Shown one piece after another: positions 15,634-23,372 of a DNA stretch of 64,000 nucleotides. A program made the translations under genes and the position numbers. Each line of letters begins with the position of its first letter. Positions within the stretch are counted from its first letter, which is position 1. The notes beneath the pieces were generated by a model. It worked only from the letters and a program-made list of their open reading frames with translations. It did not search any database and had not been told where the DNA came from. The DNA comes from Microbispora amethystogenes (lineage in GTDB: Bacteria > Actinomycetota > Actinomycetes > Streptosporangiales > Streptosporangiaceae): the NCBI RefSeq assembly GCF_016863015.1, contig NZ_BOOB01000063.1:1-64000 (forward strand). The letters run 5' to 3'.

Positions 15634-16268
15634 GCACCATCGAGGATCGGCTCCGGGACGCCATGGCGGCCCGCGCGCGTACGGTGCCGGACGACGGCCT
15701 CGACCACCTGCGGCCGGCGCCGCGCGCCGCACGGCGGAGGGGGGCTGGGACCGCGGCCGTGGCGGCGGCGGTCGCGGTCGCCGCGACGGCGTTCACCGTG
15801 GTACGGCTCGCGCACCCGTCCCCGGCGCCCTCCACGAGCGGTGTGGGCGTCACATCGGCGTCGCCCACGTTGCAGGTCTCGATCTACCTCTGCGGTGACA
15901 CCTCCCCCTACCGCGGCTGCCGGAAGGGCGCCGCCACCGAGAGGGAAAAGGAACGCGTCAGGCAGGTGATGGCGGCCCGTCCCGACGTGGCAGGGGTTGA
16001 GTTCGAGGACCGGCGGAAGGCGTTCGAGAACTTCCGCAGAAGCGAGACGAACCCCAGGCTGCTGAAGGTGGTCACGGTCGAGGACATGCCGGAGTCCTTT
16101 CGGGTGCGGCTCACTCCCGGCGCCGACCACGCGGCCGTGGCGCGGGCGGCGAGCCGGCTGCCCGGCGTGTCCAATGTCATCGACGAGGCGTGCATAAGAG
16201 ACGGCTTCGCCCGGTTGGGTTCCGGCGACGGGGTTGTCGATGGATGCGACTTCAACGGCGGTGGCTGA
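15630..16268 (+). CDS. Membrane protein with FtsX-like extracellular domain, coupled to the ECF sigma factor
   Basis: The 212-residue product has a short cytoplasmic N-terminus (1-40), one membrane helix (about 42-62) and an external domain. The external part begins VSIYLCGD, continues YRGCRKGAATEREKERVRQV, and ends FRVRLTPGADHAAVARAASR, then LPGVSNVIDE. This is the pattern of the FtsX extracellular domain, with its cysteine pair, here without the permease. The short cytoplasmic segment could bind the sigma factor. The ATGA overlap argues for a joint signalling function. FtsX domains sense or activate wall hydrolases, so a wall-status signal is plausible but unproven. Confidence 0.75.
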   Translation: MSTIEDRLRDAMAARARTVPDDGLDHLRPAPRAARRRGAGTAAVAAAVAVAATAFTVVRLAHPSPAPSTSGVGVTSASPTLQVSIYLCGDTSPYRGCRKGAATEREKERVRQVMAARPDVAGVEFEDRRKAFENFRRSETNPRLLKVVTVEDMPESFRVRLTPGADHAAVARAASRLPGVSNVIDEACIRDGFARLGSGDGVVDGCDFNGGG

Positions 16269-16292
16269 CAGGCGAGTCCGCACGGACAGGTG

Positions 16293-16325
16293 GAAGGGCA
16301 CGGGCGGCAGTGGCCCGTGCCCTTC
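16293..16325. terminator. Bidirectional terminator between convergent genes
   Basis: GAAGGGCACGGGC (16293-16305) pairs perfectly over 13 bp with GCCCGTGCCCTTC (16313-16325) around a seven-base loop. It lies between the stops of the FtsX-domain gene and the repeat-protein gene. Confidence 0.8.
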
Positions 16326-16366
16326 GTTCGCCCGGCCGGTGACGCGCCGGGCTCATCTCTCACTCA

Positions 16367-17512
16367 CTAGCAGTCGTCGCTGGACGAGCTGGAGCCGAGC
16401 GACGGCCGGTAGGCGATCTGCCGGCTCTCGGTGACGTAGCGCGTCTCCGCGATCGGGCGCTGGAAGGTCTCCATGCGCGTGTAGCTGACCGGACGGCTCT
16501 CGCTGACCATGTGCGTGGTGGTCACCGGGTGACTCTCCGGCACCATCCGGGTGTAGCTGACCGGACGGCTCTCGGTGACGAACCGCGTCTCGGTGATCGG
16601 CCGCTGGAAGCTGACCTGCCTGGTCACCGGGCGGCTCTCGGTGACGTACCGCGTCTCGGTGATCGGGCGCTGGTAGGTCTGCTGCTCGGTTATCGCCTTC
16701 TTCTCGGTGACGTAGTGCACGACCGGCCGCTGGTAGCTGACGTACCGGGTGACCGGGCGGCTCTCGGTGACGAACCGCGTCTGCTTGATCGGCCGCTGGT
16801 AGGACACGTACTGCGTGACCGGGCGGCTCTCGGTGACGAACCGCGTCTGCTTGATCGGTCGCTGGAAGCTGACCTGGCGCGTCTCCGTGACCGGGCGCAT
16901 CCGGGTGACCATGTGCGTCTCGGACACCGGACGCTGGAAGGTGACCTGCCGCGTGTAGGTGACCGGACGGCTCTCCGTCACCATCCGCATCTGGGTGACC
17001 GGCCGCTGGTAGGTGATCGTCCGGTAGCTGAGCGGACGGCTGTAGGAGGCCTCGCGCATCGAGGAACTCCTGAGCGACGGACTGCTGAGGGACGACTCAC
17101 TCAGCGAGGACTCCTGCAGTGAGGACTCCCTCAGCGAGGACCGGAGCGAGGGCCGCGAGTAGAGGGCGAGATTGCTCGCCTCGCCGGACTCGGCTTCCTC
17201 GGCTTCCTCGGACTCCTCGGACTCCTCGCTCGGACCGCTTGAACTGCTCGATCCGCTTTCCAGGGCGCTTTCACTCTCCCGCCCGTACCCGCTCTCTTCG
17301 TACGCGCGTGCGCTCTGCTGCGCCGCCTCCTCCGACTCCTCGCCGACGGTGCCCGGCTCCTCGGCCCGCGGCACGCTCAGCGCGGCGGCGGCCAGGTGGC
17401 CGGACGGGTGGATGGACGGGTGGACGGTGGAGGCCGATGCGATGGCCGGCCAGAGCGATACCGCGGTAAGGACTGCCGGACCCAGCAGTAATGAGAATCG
17501 AGTGCCGTGCAT
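16367..17512 (-). CDS. Secreted tandem-repeat protein with QRP / VTESRPV repeats
   Basis: The 381-residue precursor has a signal peptide (1-27, cut near ASA). A Glu/Ser-rich acidic segment spans about 50-112, followed by an ESSL/RSSL-type Ser-Leu stretch (118-157). Eight repeat units then run from 167 to 365, each opening with (T/S)(Y/F)QRP and mostly carrying (T/E)TRxVTESRPV. QRP lies at 169, 193, 217, 239, 261, 281, 303 and 351. The repeats are basic while the front is acidic. The chain ends SSSSSDDC with its only cysteine as the last residue. No known domain is recognised; the repeats recall YTV-type surface repeats of other bacteria only loosely. There is no membrane anchor. The gene is monocistronic. 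Confidence 0.75.
   Translation of the reverse strand: MHGTRFSLLLGPAVLTAVSLWPAIASASTVHPSIHPSGHLAAAALSVPRAEEPGTVGEESEEAAQQSARAYEESGYGRESESALESGSSSSSGPSEESEESEEAEEAESGEASNLALYSRPSLRSSLRESSLQESSLSESSLSSPSLRSSSMREASYSRPLSYRTITYQRPVTQMRMVTESRPVTYTRQVTFQRPVSETHMVTRMRPVTETRQVSFQRPIKQTRFVTESRPVTQYVSYQRPIKQTRFVTESRPVTRYVSYQRPVVHYVTEKKAITEQQTYQRPITETRYVTESRPVTRQVSFQRPITETRFVTESRPVSYTRMVPESHPVTTTHMVSESRPVSYTRMETFQRPIAETRYVTESRQIAYRPSLGSSSSSDDC
16418..17014 (-). repeat. Eight imperfect ~66-bp coding repeats of the secreted protein
   Basis: This stretch encodes residues 167-365. Units of 20-24 codons (one expanded to 48) begin with the QRP motif. The near-identical pair at protein positions 215-258 (QRPIKQTRFVTESRPVT twice) indicates recent unit duplication. 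Copy number could vary between strains. Confidence 0.8.
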
Positions 17513-17760
17513 AGAGATACTCCTCTCCGATCAGCGATCGGGTTGCATCTCAATCCTTGGCACCCCAGCCAGAGCCCGTCCAGGCGAATTGACCCCTCCC
17601 GCGCCGTTCCCGGCGGAATTCCGTAGGACCTGATGGGCATCCGTGCCATTGAACCGAGGGATGACCGGCCCGCGTTTTGCCCCACCCTGCCTGAGACGAT
17701 GCGTTCGGCGTTTCCGGCACTATTACGCTTTCGGTGTTGCGAGTTTTCCCACCCCACCTG

Positions 17761-18417
17761 TCAGCGGTGGGCGATGACGGCGTAGCGCTCGTCGTGGATC
17801 GGTTTGCCCCACAGCACGGGATCGGTCAGCGGCTCCGCCCGCACGCTCGCGGCGTACGGCCGGAGCGCGTCCAGGAGCGGCCCGGCGCTCACTCCGCCGA
17901 GCCACGGCAGCGCGTGGGCTCCGGCGACGTACGGCGGGCCGTCGTCGGAGGTCTGCCAGTTGCCCTCGATCAGGATCAGCCGCCCGTGCGGGCGCAGCAG
18001 GCCCATCCAGGTACGGAGCGCGCGTTCCGGTGCGGGCAGGGTCCACATCAGATGCCGGGCCAGGATCACGTCGAAGGAGGCGCCGGCGGCGGCGGGAGGG
18101 GCGCTCGCGTCCCCGATGAGGACGGTCACCGCGAAGCCCGCCGAGGCGAGCTTGCGACGGGCCGCCTCGGCCATCCTCGGCGAGAGGTCGAGCCCCACGG
18201 GCCGGTGTCCCTGCTCGGCCAGCAGCAGCGTCAGCGAGCCGGTGCCGCAGCCCAGATCGAGGACGTCGGACGGGGGCCGCGGCATCCAGGAGCGCAGCCG
18301 GCCCGCCCAGGCGGCGCGGACCCGGAGGTCTCGAAGCCCGTGATCGGCTTCGTCGTCGAAGGTGTCCGCCGCCGCGTCCCAGTACGAGGAGATCGACTCG
18401 AAATCCGGTTCAGCCAT
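17761..18417 (-). CDS. Class I SAM-dependent methyltransferase
   Basis: The 218-residue protein has a Rossmann methyltransferase core. The SAM-binding motif I is VLDLGCGTGSLTLLLAEQG (about residues 49-67), with an acidic motif II at VGLDLSPRM, motif DASAPP and a late strand GRLILIEGNW. The N-terminal YWDAAADTFDDEADHGL is typical of small-molecule methyltransferases of the Methyltransf_11/25 type. The substrate cannot be told. ATG 18417 is natural; the open frame beyond it is out of character. It stands alone. Confidence 0.85.
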   Translation of the reverse strand: MAEPDFESISSYWDAAADTFDDEADHGLRDLRVRAAWAGRLRSWMPRPPSDVLDLGCGTGSLTLLLAEQGHRPVGLDLSPRMAEAARRKLASAGFAVTVLIGDASAPPAAAGASFDVILARHLMWTLPAPERALRTWMGLLRPHGRLILIEGNWQTSDDGPPYVAGAHALPWLGGVSAGPLLDALRPYAASVRAEPLTDPVLWGKPIHDERYAVIAHR

Positions 18418-18482
18418 GAGCGCATCGTGGCACCCGCCACCGACAATTCCCATCGGACGGCCGGTGCTCCCGGAACACGCCA

Positions 18483-18515
18483 GGACCCCGGCAGGAGGAT
18501 CTCCTGCCGGGGTCC
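18483..18515. terminator. Perfect 15-bp hairpin in the methyltransferase/GNAT gap
   Basis: GGACCCCGGCAGGAG (18483-18497) pairs with CTCCTGCCGGGGTCC (18501-18515) around GAT. It lies 66 bp upstream of the minus-strand methyltransferase start and 300 bp before the plus-strand GNAT gene. It may be an attenuator in the methyltransferase leader or an insulating terminator; no run of T follows it. Confidence 0.5.
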
Positions 18516-18682
18516 CGCACGTGTGGTGCCGGTGCCGGGTCGCCTCTCGGCGAAAGGCACAACGCGGCTCCAGCCGAACGGTAGTCCGCGAAGGCAAATT
18601 AGGTGAGGCCCGGGGACACCTGCACACCGGCCACGCTTCATCAAACCACGAGCCGGGGCAGGTTGTTCCCGGCCGCGCCGTC

Positions 18683-18730
18683 TTTTTCCCGGACGTTCTC
18701 CCGGACGTTCTCCCGGACGTTCTCCCGGAC
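18683..18730. repeat. 12-bp tandem repeat (GTTCTCCCGGAC)
   Basis: Three exact copies lie at 18695-18706, 18707-18718 and 18719-18730. A degenerate copy (TTTTTCCCGGAC) is at 18683-18694, and GTGCTCC begins a further one. It sits in the non-coding gap 85 bp upstream of the GNAT gene. The unit length is a multiple of three, but no coding frame here is convincing. It is a candidate variable-number tandem repeat. Confidence 0.8.
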
Positions 18731-18814
18731 GTGCTCCGGCGGGACGCGGAGGAAGAGGGCCTGCTCCGGAAAAAAGGGTTGCCGACCAGGGGATGCTGCG
18801 CGACCCTCTGCTCC

Positions 18815-19549
18815 GTGCGACGAGTGACTCTGGCCGGGCCGGACGGTTCCCCGGCGATCAGCTACACCGAGGGCGAGAGGTACGGCCTGCCGTGCGCCGA
18901 CCAGGTGGAGGTGCTGAGCCCGGACGCGGCCGGCGTCATCCTGGAGAAGCTGTCCGGATGGGCCGTGGCGGGGCCGCCCGATCTCGGCCGGGAACTGCTC
19001 GCACACGGCGCCCGCCTGAGGCGGCACGCCCACCAGATGACCTGCGACCTGCGTACGGCGCCGCCGGCGGACGCGGCCGCGCCCGAGGGCTTCCGGTTCG
19101 TCCCCTGTGACCGCGCACCGGAGGACGTGTTCCCGGCCTGGCGCGCGGCGTATCCGCCGGGCCACGTGGACCACCGGCCGCGGGACGGGGCCACCGCGCT
19201 GCGCGAGGAGCTCGCCCCGCTGCTGGCGGGGGAGATCCTCGGCGAGCTCCTGCCCTGCAGCGTCCTGGCTGTGGACGAGGGCGACACGGTGGCCGGAGGG
19301 GTCCTGGTCAACCGCTTCGGCGACCTGGCCTGGGTGACCGAGGTGTTCCGGCACCCCGGCCGTACGCCGTCCGGCCTCGGCGCCCGGATGCTGGCCGCGG
19401 TCCGCGAGAGGGCGTACGCCACGGGATGGGACCGGCTGGGCCTGGCCGTGACCGAGGGGAACCCGGCCAGGCGCGTGTACGAGCGGCTGGGCTTCACCCT
19501 GGTCGACAGCTCGATGACCGTCGTGATCCCCGGCGTCGCGGCGACGTGA
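18815..19549 (+). CDS. GNAT-family N-acetyltransferase
   Basis: The 244-residue protein has a poorly conserved N-terminal half. The C-terminal GNAT domain has the acetyl-CoA loop TPSGLGARMLAAVRERA preceded by LAWVTEVFRHP, and the terminal strand-helix RVYERLGFTLVDSS. The substrate is unknown. GTG 18815 or GTG 18824 are the likely starts; the frame is open far upstream through the tandem repeat but is not protein-like there. The cytoplasmic enzyme stands alone between the repeat region and the XRE/MFS pair. Confidence 0.75.
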   Translation: MRRVTLAGPDGSPAISYTEGERYGLPCADQVEVLSPDAAGVILEKLSGWAVAGPPDLGRELLAHGARLRRHAHQMTCDLRTAPPADAAAPEGFRFVPCDRAPEDVFPAWRAAYPPGHVDHRPRDGATALREELAPLLAGEILGELLPCSVLAVDEGDTVAGGVLVNRFGDLAWVTEVFRHPGRTPSGLGARMLAAVRERAYATGWDRLGLAVTEGNPARRVYERLGFTLVDSSMTVVIPGVAAT

Positions 19550-19714
19550 CGAAGCACCCCGCCGGATCGTCAGGCGCGCAGGCGGTCGTTCATGCAGGTC
19601 ACCGTCGCCCGGGAGCTCGCGTGCATGACCACGAGTTCGAGCAGCTCCTCCAGCCGCCGTTCCGTGAGGTTCGTGAGCCAGACCCGGCTCTGCCCGGCGA
19701 TGTCGCAAACAAAT

Positions 19715-20641
19715 TCAGAGGGCCGGGCGCGGATGGTTCGGCGCGTTGAGCCGGGCGCCTTCCGGCTCCGGCGTTTCGAATTCCGGGGTGGAAAGGCTGA
19801 GGAGGCGCAACGCGGCCTCGGAGGGCGAGCCCGTTTCGGCGCTGTAGGCGATGATGCGCTGCCCGGAGCTGCCGGGAATGAGCAGGTTCTCGAAGAACAG
19901 CTCCATGTCGCCGACGACCGGGTGATGGAAACACTTGGTCCCGGAGGTGCACGTCCGCACCGGATGCCGGGCCCAGCGGGTGGCGAACTCCTCGCTCCGC
20001 ATGACGAGCAGGCCGATGAGCTCGGCCAGCCTGCGATCGTCGGGGTGGTAGCCGGCGACCAGGCGCAGGGAGGCGATGGCGAGCGTGGCCTCTTCCGCCC
20101 AGTTCCGGTAGAGCTCCCGGAAGTGCCCGTCGAGGAAGAGCAGCCGGGTGAGGTTGGGCCGGGCCGCCGGGTCGCCGGGTGCGTGCGGGTCGAGGTGACC
20201 GGCGATCAGGGCGTGTCCCAGCCGGTTCCAGGCCAGGATGTCGTTCCTGCGGTCCAGCACCAGCGCGGGCACCTCCGCCATCGACTCCAGCAGCCGCCGT
20301 GCGGAACGGCTCGCGTGCTCGGGACGGTGCGCGGCCGGTCGTACGGACGCCGAAGGCCGGGCGAGGCTCTTGAGATAGGCCGTCTCGTCCTCGTCCAGCC
20401 GCAGGGCGCGGGCCAGCGCGTCGAGCACCGCGTCGGAGGCGCCCTCCGAACGGCCCTGCTCCAGCCGCGTGTAGTGGGTGACGCTCATGCCGGCGAGCAT
20501 CGCGAGTTCCTCACGGCGCAGCCCCGCCACCCGGCGGCGCGTGCCGTACATCTTCAGTCCGAGTTCCTCGGGGTGCAGCCCGGCTCGCCGGCTCTTGAGG
20601 AAGTCGCCGAGTTCCTTCGCCCTGTCCACGTCATTCATCAT
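19715..20641 (-). CDS. XRE-family regulator with MmyB-like ligand-binding domain
   Basis: The 308-residue protein has an N-terminal HTH (about 12-85; RRVAGLRREELAMLAGMSVT then YTRLEQGR). A PAS-like MmyB C-terminal domain follows (LVLDRRNDILAWNRLGHAL, NLTRLLFLD, and RWARHPVR near the end). This large actinomycete family binds small molecules and usually regulates an adjacent gene. Here that is the divergent MFS exporter, about 150 bp away. The start is ATG 20641 or 20638. Confidence 0.9.
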   Translation of the reverse strand: MMNDVDRAKELGDFLKSRRAGLHPEELGLKMYGTRRRVAGLRREELAMLAGMSVTHYTRLEQGRSEGASDAVLDALARALRLDEDETAYLKSLARPSASVRPAAHRPEHASRSARRLLESMAEVPALVLDRRNDILAWNRLGHALIAGHLDPHAPGDPAARPNLTRLLFLDGHFRELYRNWAEEATLAIASLRLVAGYHPDDRRLAELIGLLVMRSEEFATRWARHPVRTCTSGTKCFHHPVVGDMELFFENLLIPGSSGQRIIAYSAETGSPSEAALRLLSLSTPEFETPEPEGARLNAPNHPRPAL

Positions 20642-20790
20642 GCGGTCAGGAAAGGCCGTACCGCCAGCGTGAGCCTGGTCATGAAATGACTACCCTCGCG
20701 AATGCGCGCCAAGGCCGGGTTCTGGTCGGCACTCCCGTGGCGATTGAGCCTTTTCTCATCGAACCTGTCGAGAGGAAGGCCCTCACGCTC

Positions 20791-22239
20791 ATGTCGACCT
20801 CCGAAACGGCCGCGGCCCCGGCCGCCTCGCCGGGCACGCCGCAACGGCTCACCTCCCGGCCGCTGCTGGTGCTGGTGATCCTGCTCGCCGCCCAGTTCAT
20901 GCTGGCCGTCGACTTCTCCATCCTCAACGTGGCCCTTCCGGCCATCGGCGCGGGCCTGGGATTCTCGCTGGCGCACCTCCAGTGGATCGCCACCGCGTTC
21001 GCGCTCTGCGCCGCCGGCTTCACCCTGCTGTTCGGCAGGCTGGCGGACCTCCTCGGCCGCCGCAGGGTCTTCCTCGGCGGGCTCGCCGTCCTTGGCGCGG
21101 CCTCGCTGCTCGGCGGCCTGGCGCAGAGCCCGGAGGCGCTGATCGTCGCCCGCGTCTTCCAGGGCCTGGCCACCGCCGCGGTCACTCCGGCCGGGCTCTC
21201 CCTGCTGACCACGTCCTTCCCGGAAGGTCCGCTGCGCGAGCGGGCGCTCGGTCTCAACGGCGCCCTGATGTCGGCGGGATTCACCACCGGCGCCATCCTG
21301 GGCGGGCTCCTGACCGACCTGCTCTCCTGGCGGTGGGCGTTCTTCATCAACGTGCCGGTGTCCCTGCTCGTCCTCGTCGCCGCGCCCGTCCTGATCAGAG
21401 AGTCGAGGCCGGGCAGCCGGCCGAGGCTGGACATGCCGGGAGCGATCAGCGTCACCCTCGGCCTGCTCGCCGTCATCTTCGGCCTCACGCAGGCCGGAGA
21501 GCACGGCTGGGCGACGGCCGGAGCGCTGCTGCCCCTGGCCGCGGGCGCCCTGCTGCTGGTGGTGTTCTGCCTCGTCGAGTCGCGGGTGAGCGCGCCCCTG
21601 GTGCCGCTGGAGGTGCTGCGCAGGCGTACGGTCGCCTGGGGGAACGTCGCCGGGCTCATCGCGTTCGTGACGGAGACCTCCCTGGTCTTCCTGCTGACCC
21701 TCTACCTGCAGAACGTGCTGGGCTTCTCGCCCCTGGGGGCGGGGCTCTCGTTCGGCGTGCTCGGTCTCGGCACCGTGCTCGGCGGCTCGATCGCGCCCAG
21801 GGTCATCGGCCGGATCGGCACCCGTTCCACCCTGATCGCCGGCGGGCTGATCCAGACCGCCTTCACCGCCGCGCTGCTCGGGCTCGGGGACGCGCGCTCC
21901 TCGATGGCGCTGCTCCTGGTGGCGACCTTCGCCGGCGGCGTGGGCAACATGCTGGTCATCGTCGGATTCATGGTCACCGCGACGTCCGGCCTGCCCGACC
22001 ACGAGCAGGGGCTGGCGACCGGCCTCGCCACGATGACCCAGCAGGTCGGCATCACCATGGGCACCCCGATCATGAGCGCGATCTCGACGTCGGCGATGGC
22101 CGGGACCGGCGCGGTCGCCATGCTCGGCGGCCTGAAGACGGCCATCGCGGTGAACGCCGCCCTCGTGCTGGTGGGCCTGCTGACCAGCATGCTCTTCCTG
22201 CACAGGCCGGCCGCCGCGGCCACCGTCACAGGGATGTGA
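20791..22239 (+). CDS. DHA2-family (14-helix) MFS drug exporter
   Basis: The 482-residue membrane protein opens with the DHA2 hallmark FMLAVDFSILNVALP in helix 1. It has the loop motif GRLADLLGRRRVF between helices 2 and 3 and the antiporter motif C region GFTTGAILGGLLTDLLSWRW. About 14 hydrophobic segments follow, consistent with proton-driven export of toxic compounds. ATG 20791 is chosen because GAGAGGAAGG lies upstream and the protein is family-like from there; ATG 20686 in the same frame lacks a ribosome-binding site. It is probably controlled by the divergent MmyB-type regulator. Confidence 0.88.
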   Translation: MSTSETAAAPAASPGTPQRLTSRPLLVLVILLAAQFMLAVDFSILNVALPAIGAGLGFSLAHLQWIATAFALCAAGFTLLFGRLADLLGRRRVFLGGLAVLGAASLLGGLAQSPEALIVARVFQGLATAAVTPAGLSLLTTSFPEGPLRERALGLNGALMSAGFTTGAILGGLLTDLLSWRWAFFINVPVSLLVLVAAPVLIRESRPGSRPRLDMPGAISVTLGLLAVIFGLTQAGEHGWATAGALLPLAAGALLLVVFCLVESRVSAPLVPLEVLRRRTVAWGNVAGLIAFVTETSLVFLLTLYLQNVLGFSPLGAGLSFGVLGLGTVLGGSIAPRVIGRIGTRSTLIAGGLIQTAFTAALLGLGDARSSMALLLVATFAGGVGNMLVIVGFMVTATSGLPDHEQGLATGLATMTQQVGITMGTPIMSAISTSAMAGTGAVAMLGGLKTAIAVNAALVLVGLLTSMLFLHRPAAAATVTGM

Positions 22240-23341
22240 CGAACTCCTTGAGTTCCCGCTCGTAGCGGGCGGGGTCGGCGTTCCACGATCCGGTGTGCCC
22301 GCCCCCGGCGGTCCGTACGAGCCTGACGATGTCGGGCCGGGCCTCGGCGAAGCGCAGCGCCGGACCGGGCGGCACCGTCGCGTCGTCGTCGTCCACGAAC
22401 ACCAGGGTCGGGACCCTGAACTCGCGGGCGTGGCGCAGGTGGTCCACGTCGTCGAACGACAGGCCGGTACGCCGCTCGACCACCCACTCGCCCACCGTCA
22501 CGAGGAAGCCCGGGACGCCCATCTGCTCGGCTCCGAGGGCGATGGGCGACCGCCAGTCGACGACCGGGCTGTCGAGGATCATCGCCTTGACCGGCTCGCC
22601 GGGGAGTTTCCGTACGGTCATCGGCACGATGCCGCCGCCCATCGACCAGCCGTACAGCACGATCCCGGTCGCGCCCTGCCCCCGGGCGTAGGTGATCGCG
22701 GCGGCCACGTCGCGCCACTCGGTGGCGCCGAGGTGGAGCTTGCCGTCCGGGCTCGCCGGGGCGCCCTCGTCGTTGCGGTAGGTGATGCCCAGCACCGGCA
22801 TCCCCAGGCTGTGGAAAACCGGGAGCACGCGCAGCGCCTCTCCGGGGCCACCGTTGCGCCCGTGCACCGCGATCACCCAGGTCCCCGAGACGCCCTCGGT
22901 GCGCCAGCCGGGGAAACCGCCGAGCGGCGAGGGGATCGTCACGTCCGTGTACGGCACGCCCGCGGCGGCCGGGGTCGCGTGCCCCCACAGCCATCGGTCG
23001 AGGTAGGCGCGCACGCCCGGGCGCAGTTCGCCGCGGACGACCCGGGTTACCTTCCTGGTCACCGTGCCCGCCCCGGCCGCGGTCGTCTGTCCCAGCAGCG
23101 CGTTGCCGTCCGCCCAGGTCAGGCCGTACGTGCCGGGAGAGGCCGTGTCGGCGCCGCCCTTGATCGTGACCTCGTCCCCGTGGACGGCCGTGACCTCCAG
23201 GGGATAGCCGGCCTCGTGCACCGGGTCGATCACGAGGCCGGAGTAGTACCAGCCGGCGCCGCCGACGGCCGCCAGGCCGAGCACCACGACGACGGCGAGC
23301 GTCCACAGGAGGCGGCGCAGCCAGCGGGATCTGCCGTGCAT
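22226..23341 (-). CDS. Membrane-anchored alpha/beta hydrolase
   Basis: The 371-residue protein has one N-terminal membrane helix (about 11-33) and an external alpha/beta hydrolase domain. It carries the oxyanion HGRNGGPGEA stretch, the nucleophile elbow GWSMGG, an Asp in LVFVDDDDATVPP and a terminal His in GGGHTGSW. It probably hydrolyses an ester or peptide outside the cell; the substrate is unknown. Its 3' end overlaps the convergent MFS gene by 14 bp. Confidence 0.85.
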   Translation of the reverse strand: MHGRSRWLRRLLWTLAVVVVLGLAAVGGAGWYYSGLVIDPVHEAGYPLEVTAVHGDEVTIKGGADTASPGTYGLTWADGNALLGQTTAAGAGTVTRKVTRVVRGELRPGVRAYLDRWLWGHATPAAAGVPYTDVTIPSPLGGFPGWRTEGVSGTWVIAVHGRNGGPGEALRVLPVFHSLGMPVLGITYRNDEGAPASPDGKLHLGATEWRDVAAAITYARGQGATGIVLYGWSMGGGIVPMTVRKLPGEPVKAMILDSPVVDWRSPIALGAEQMGVPGFLVTVGEWVVERRTGLSFDDVDHLRHAREFRVPTLVFVDDDDATVPPGPALRFAEARPDIVRLVRTAGGGHTGSWNADPARYERELKEFVTSL

Positions 23342-23372
23342 GCCCAGAATCTACTGGGCGGTTTCCACATTT

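Noticed and set aside
16418-17014. Repeats considered as CRISPR or non-coding array
   Set aside because: Unit boundaries follow codons and encode QRP/VTESRPV repeats inside an intact secreted protein gene.
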